From: Streptomyces sp. 6-11-2
GTDB taxonomy: Bacteria > Actinomycetota > Actinomycetes > Streptomycetales > Streptomycetaceae
Assembly (NCBI RefSeq): GCF_006540305.1
Contig: NZ_BJOR01000001.1
Location: 496,001-560,000, forward strand
Reading direction: 5' to 3'
Length of the DNA: 64,000 nucleotides
Under the pieces are notes generated by a model. That model was not told where the DNA came from. It saw only the letters and a list, made by a program, of their open reading frames with translations, and made no database searches. Positions 61,730 to 64,000 of this stretch are shown here, piece after piece (the stretch's first letter is position 1; the number at the start of each line of letters is the position of its first letter). A program made the translations under genes and the position numbers.

Positions 61730-62212
61730 ATGACTGTCGTGAAGAGCACGATCCCCGAAGCGGCCCTTCAGGTCACCGGGGACGCGCTGCAGAGCACTCT
61801 CGTGGACCTTCTCGGGCTCTCCCTGATCGGGAAGCAGGCGCACTGGAACATCGTGGGACCGCGGTTCCGGTCCATCCATCTCCAGCTCGACGAAGTGGTG
61901 GCGGCGGCCCGCGAGTTCGCCGACACGGTAGCGGAGCGCGCCGCGGCGCTGGGCCTGCCGCCGGACGGACGCCCGGAAACGATCGCCTCGGCCTTCACCC
62001 TGCCCGGCCCCAAGGACGGCTGGGTGCGCGACACGGAGGTCGTCGAGGTCATGGTCGAGTCCCTGGAGGCGGCCATCAAGCGGCTGCGCGAGCGCATCGA
62101 CGCGACGGAGAAGCCCGACCCGGTCTCCCAGGACCTGCTGATCACGATCACGGCCGAACTGGAGAAGCATCGCTGGATGTTCGCCGCCGAGAACGTGAGC
62201 GAGCGCGGCTGA
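61730..62212 (+). CDS. dps: Dps-family ferritin-like DNA-protection protein
   Basis: 160 residues, ATG at 61730 with AAGGAGAACCACC upstream; the longer frame to 61628 is leader. Four-helix ferritin fold; the intersubunit ferroxidase site is given by the His in KQAHWNIVGP and acidic residues in LDEVVAAAREFADTVAER. Dps dodecamers oxidise and store iron with peroxide and compact DNA. A stress-type promoter upstream fits this. Confidence 0.95.
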   Translation: MTVVKSTIPEAALQVTGDALQSTLVDLLGLSLIGKQAHWNIVGPRFRSIHLQLDEVVAAAREFADTVAERAAALGLPPDGRPETIASAFTLPGPKDGWVRDTEVVEVMVESLEAAIKRLRERIDATEKPDPVSQDLLITITAELEKHRWMFAAENVSERG

Positions 62213-62402
62213 GCACCGCCCGGTGGCAGGCCGCCGGGCCGGCGCGCGTACCGCCGTCACCCGAGCGGCCCCGTCCCGCGGCGGCGGGCATGCGGGACGG
62301 GAGCGCCGCGCCTAACGTCGAGAGCGCACACCAACGGCGGTGTCCGGGACGGCCCCGACTCCGTCCGCGGGTGTCGGTTCGGCGTGGGAGGCCGGTCAGC
62401 CA

Positions 62403-62951
62403 ATGAGACTCACCGAAGCACGCCGCCGCGACCGGGACCGGGACCGGCCGCTGCTCGTCAGCAGGTGGCACGAGACGGCGGACCGGCATCTGACCCAGCT
62501 GCGACGGTCGTTGCTGATCACGTGGATCTCCTTCGGGGTCACCTTCGGCACCGTCCGCGTCATCACGCACGGCATCCGGGGCGGCTGGCTGCCCTGGGGG
62601 GGCATCTCCGCCGGTGGCGAGCACCTGCACCACTACAACCTCGGCATCGCCACCCTCGCCGGGGTGGGCCTGATCGCCGTACGCGGTGACGAACGCGCGG
62701 TCGGGCACCCCGCCGTCGCGGCCGCCTATGGCTGCGGCACGGCCCTGATCTGCGACGAGTTCGCACTCCTGCTGGATCTCCGCGACGTCTACTGGGCCAA
62801 GCAGGGCCGGATCAGCGTCGACGTCTCCCTCGGAGTCATCTCCGTGCTGGGCGCCTACCTGACGGCGAAGCCGTTCTGGCACGAGATCGGCCGTGTCACG
62901 CGGCACCACATCGTCGCCGCGGCCGCACGCCACGGCGGCGCCAGCGCCTGA
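62403..62951 (+). CDS. Conserved integral membrane protein (HHYNLG family)
   Basis: 182 residues, ATG at 62403. About four hydrophobic segments. Conserved-looking polar motifs are set in or next to the membrane: GEHLHHYNLGI, CDEFALLLDLRDVYW and GRISVDVSLGV. I recognise this pattern from uncharacterised actinobacterial proteins, but know no function. The His-His and Asp-Glu pairs could bind a metal or form an active site. It is 79 bp upstream of the DUF3566-like gene. Confidence 0.75.
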   Translation: MRLTEARRRDRDRDRPLLVSRWHETADRHLTQLRRSLLITWISFGVTFGTVRVITHGIRGGWLPWGGISAGGEHLHHYNLGIATLAGVGLIAVRGDERAVGHPAVAAAYGCGTALICDEFALLLDLRDVYWAKQGRISVDVSLGVISVLGAYLTAKPFWHEIGRVTRHHIVAAAARHGGASA

Positions 62952-63030
62952 TTCCCGCACCGCCCACCACGGCCCGGCCGCCGTCACGCACGCCGCGCAG
63001 GGCGGTCGCACCCACTGTGAGGAGCAAGGC

Positions 63031-63780
63031 ATGAGCCCAGCCGAGCACCAGGAGCGCGGCGCCGAGGCCTCCGGGCAGGACCCCGCCCCGCAGCAGTGCG
63101 GGGTCCAGGACCGGTCCGTGCGGAGCCAGGCGGCGGGACCGGGGCCGTCCGCGATACGCATGCGCGTAGCGCGGGCCGATCCCTGGTCGGTGATGTCGAT
63201 GAGCTGTCTGGTGCTGCTGGGACTCGGTGCCTGCGTGCTCGTCACCATGGTGCTCGTCTGGGCCATGCTCACCGCGATGGACCCGGAAGCCTGGCCCTCC
63301 TTCGGCTGGACGCTCGTCATCGCCGCCGGTGTCGTCACCCTGGAGGTCGTCCTGGGCACGGCCATGGCGACCCTGGGCGCGTTCCTCTACAACATGTCCT
63401 CGCAGTACGCCGGGGGTGTCCATCTGACGCTGGCCGACGACCCGGCGATGGTCCGCGAAGGCCGGCCCGATCTGCTGCCGGACGTCGGCCGTGCGTACCA
63501 CCGTCTCCAGGACCGCCTGGGATTCCCGCCGCCCGGCTGCGGAGCGCGCTACGTCGAGTTCGCCGACCGCTGCGGCGACGCGTGGCGGCGGCTGCGCGGC
63601 CGGGCCGGGGACTGGCGGACCGCTCGGCAGGGCAGTCGGCAGGACAGCCGGTGCGACACTCGGCAGGACGCGAACAGCCGGCCCGGCCCGGACGACGGCC
63701 ACGGTCACGGCCAGGACGACCGCGACCGCAGGGACCGGGACGACCCGGACACCCGGGTCGAGGAGACCACTCCCGGCTGA
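63031..63780 (+). CDS. DUF3566-like membrane protein with charged tail
   Basis: 249 residues, ATG at 63031 with GAGGAGCAAGGC upstream. Two membrane helices in a DUF3566 pattern (ADPWSVMSMSCLVLLGLG; LGAFLYNMSSQYAGGVHLTLADD). The family normally lies next to gyrA in actinobacteria; here it does not, so this is a paralogue. After the domain comes a ~90-residue Arg/Asp/Gln-rich tail (DRDRRDRDD). Function unknown. Confidence 0.8.
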   Translation: MSPAEHQERGAEASGQDPAPQQCGVQDRSVRSQAAGPGPSAIRMRVARADPWSVMSMSCLVLLGLGACVLVTMVLVWAMLTAMDPEAWPSFGWTLVIAAGVVTLEVVLGTAMATLGAFLYNMSSQYAGGVHLTLADDPAMVREGRPDLLPDVGRAYHRLQDRLGFPPPGCGARYVEFADRCGDAWRRLRGRAGDWRTARQGSRQDSRCDTRQDANSRPGPDDGHGHGQDDRDRRDRDDPDTRVEETTPG

Positions 63781-63850
63781 CGATCCGGGCTCCCCGCTGC
63801 CGACGGCCGGGACTCCCCCCGGCTCCGAACACCCGACGGTCAGCCGGCGG

Positions 63851-64000
63851 TCAGCCGCCGAGGCCGGGCGGCAGGTGCAACAGGCGCGCGATGGTGCGCA
63901 GTACGCCGTTGTCGTTGTTGGAGGGGGCCAGGTGGCGGGCCCGGCCGATGACCTCGGGGTGGGCGTTGGCCATGGCGAACGACCACTCGGCGGCGTCCAG
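63851..64000 (-). CDS. HAD-superfamily (Cof-type) phosphatase, 3' end only
   Basis: The last 49 codons and stop of a gene that runs off the right edge. The reading ends WSFAMANAHPEVIGRARHLA, then PSNNDNGVLRTIARLLHLPP. This is the C-terminal Cof-type HAD pattern with metal-site Asn (MANAHP) and SNNDNGV. These enzymes dephosphorylate sugar phosphates or similar compounds. Confidence 0.85.
   Translation of the reverse strand: MDAAEWSFAMANAHPEVIGRARHLAPSNNDNGVLRTIARLLHLPPGLGG

Overview
The window is high-GC actinobacterial chromosome, almost certainly Streptomyces. GTG and TTG starts are common, several genes look leaderless, secreted proteins carry Sec or Tat signals, and typical families of the genus are present (small laccase, M36 protease, ROK, LacI and GntR regulators, HTH-DUF2690 protein, PASTA-less Ser/Thr kinase, DUF3566 protein). 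About 57 protein genes, including two partial genes at the edges, and two identical tRNA-Pro(GGG) genes can be supported. No insertion sequence, integrase, phage gene or CRISPR array was seen.

Layout. 0-8.2 kb: the end of a TPR-CHAT protein, a secreted M36 (fungalysin) metalloprotease, an HTH regulator with a repetitive linker, and a ROK repressor. 8.4-16.4 kb: a secreted oxidative group, made of a cupredoxin with five 94-residue Ig-like repeats, a two-domain laccase, and a 1344-residue ThuA / discoidin / PQQ-type sugar dehydrogenase / PKD / 3-keto-glycoside-hydrolase-like protein. The first and third share an 82-residue module that I cannot assign to a known family (43 of 82 positions identical in a gap-free hand alignment). 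16.5-21 kb: GNAT, pirin, AhpD-like protein, acetamidase/formamidase and an APC permease. 21.3 kb: tRNA-Pro. 21.5-24.8 kb: AHSA1/ArsR pair, MarR, small SH3 protein, HTH-DUF2690 membrane protein.

24.8-30.7 kb is an aromatic meta-cleavage operon whose order (GntR, PIG-L-type hydratase, RraA-type aldolase, PrpF-type tautomerase, VOC dioxygenase, AAHS transporter) fits the lower gallate/protocatechuate 4,5-pathway. The same TTGTCAACAAT operator lies before the regulator and before the transporter. 31-50.7 kb is largely inositol or cyclitol catabolism: LacI regulator, PhyH oxygenase, SDR and an IolG-like dehydrogenase; a second dehydrogenase, an IolE-like isomerase/dehydratase and a sugar ABC transporter; and, divergently, iolC, a DeoC-like aldolase, iolB, iolD and a GntR regulator. 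A Na+/H+ antiporter-DsbA fusion, a serine hydrolase and a GPP34 protein lie between the two inositol blocks. No iolA is present in the window.

50.8 kb: second tRNA-Pro. 51-53.1 kb: DUF309, then cobF and cobK of aerobic cobalamin synthesis, convergent and overlapping. 53.1-53.6 kb: a gene-free stretch with a GGCTAC microsatellite. 53.6-57.6 kb: polysaccharide deacetylase, DMT transporter and SDR, divergent from an MGDG-synthase-like glycosyltransferase. 57.7-64 kb: RpiB-like isomerase, Ser/Thr kinase, small membrane protein, TauE/SafE permease, lipase-like hydrolase, Dps, two membrane proteins, and the 3' end of a HAD phosphatase gene.
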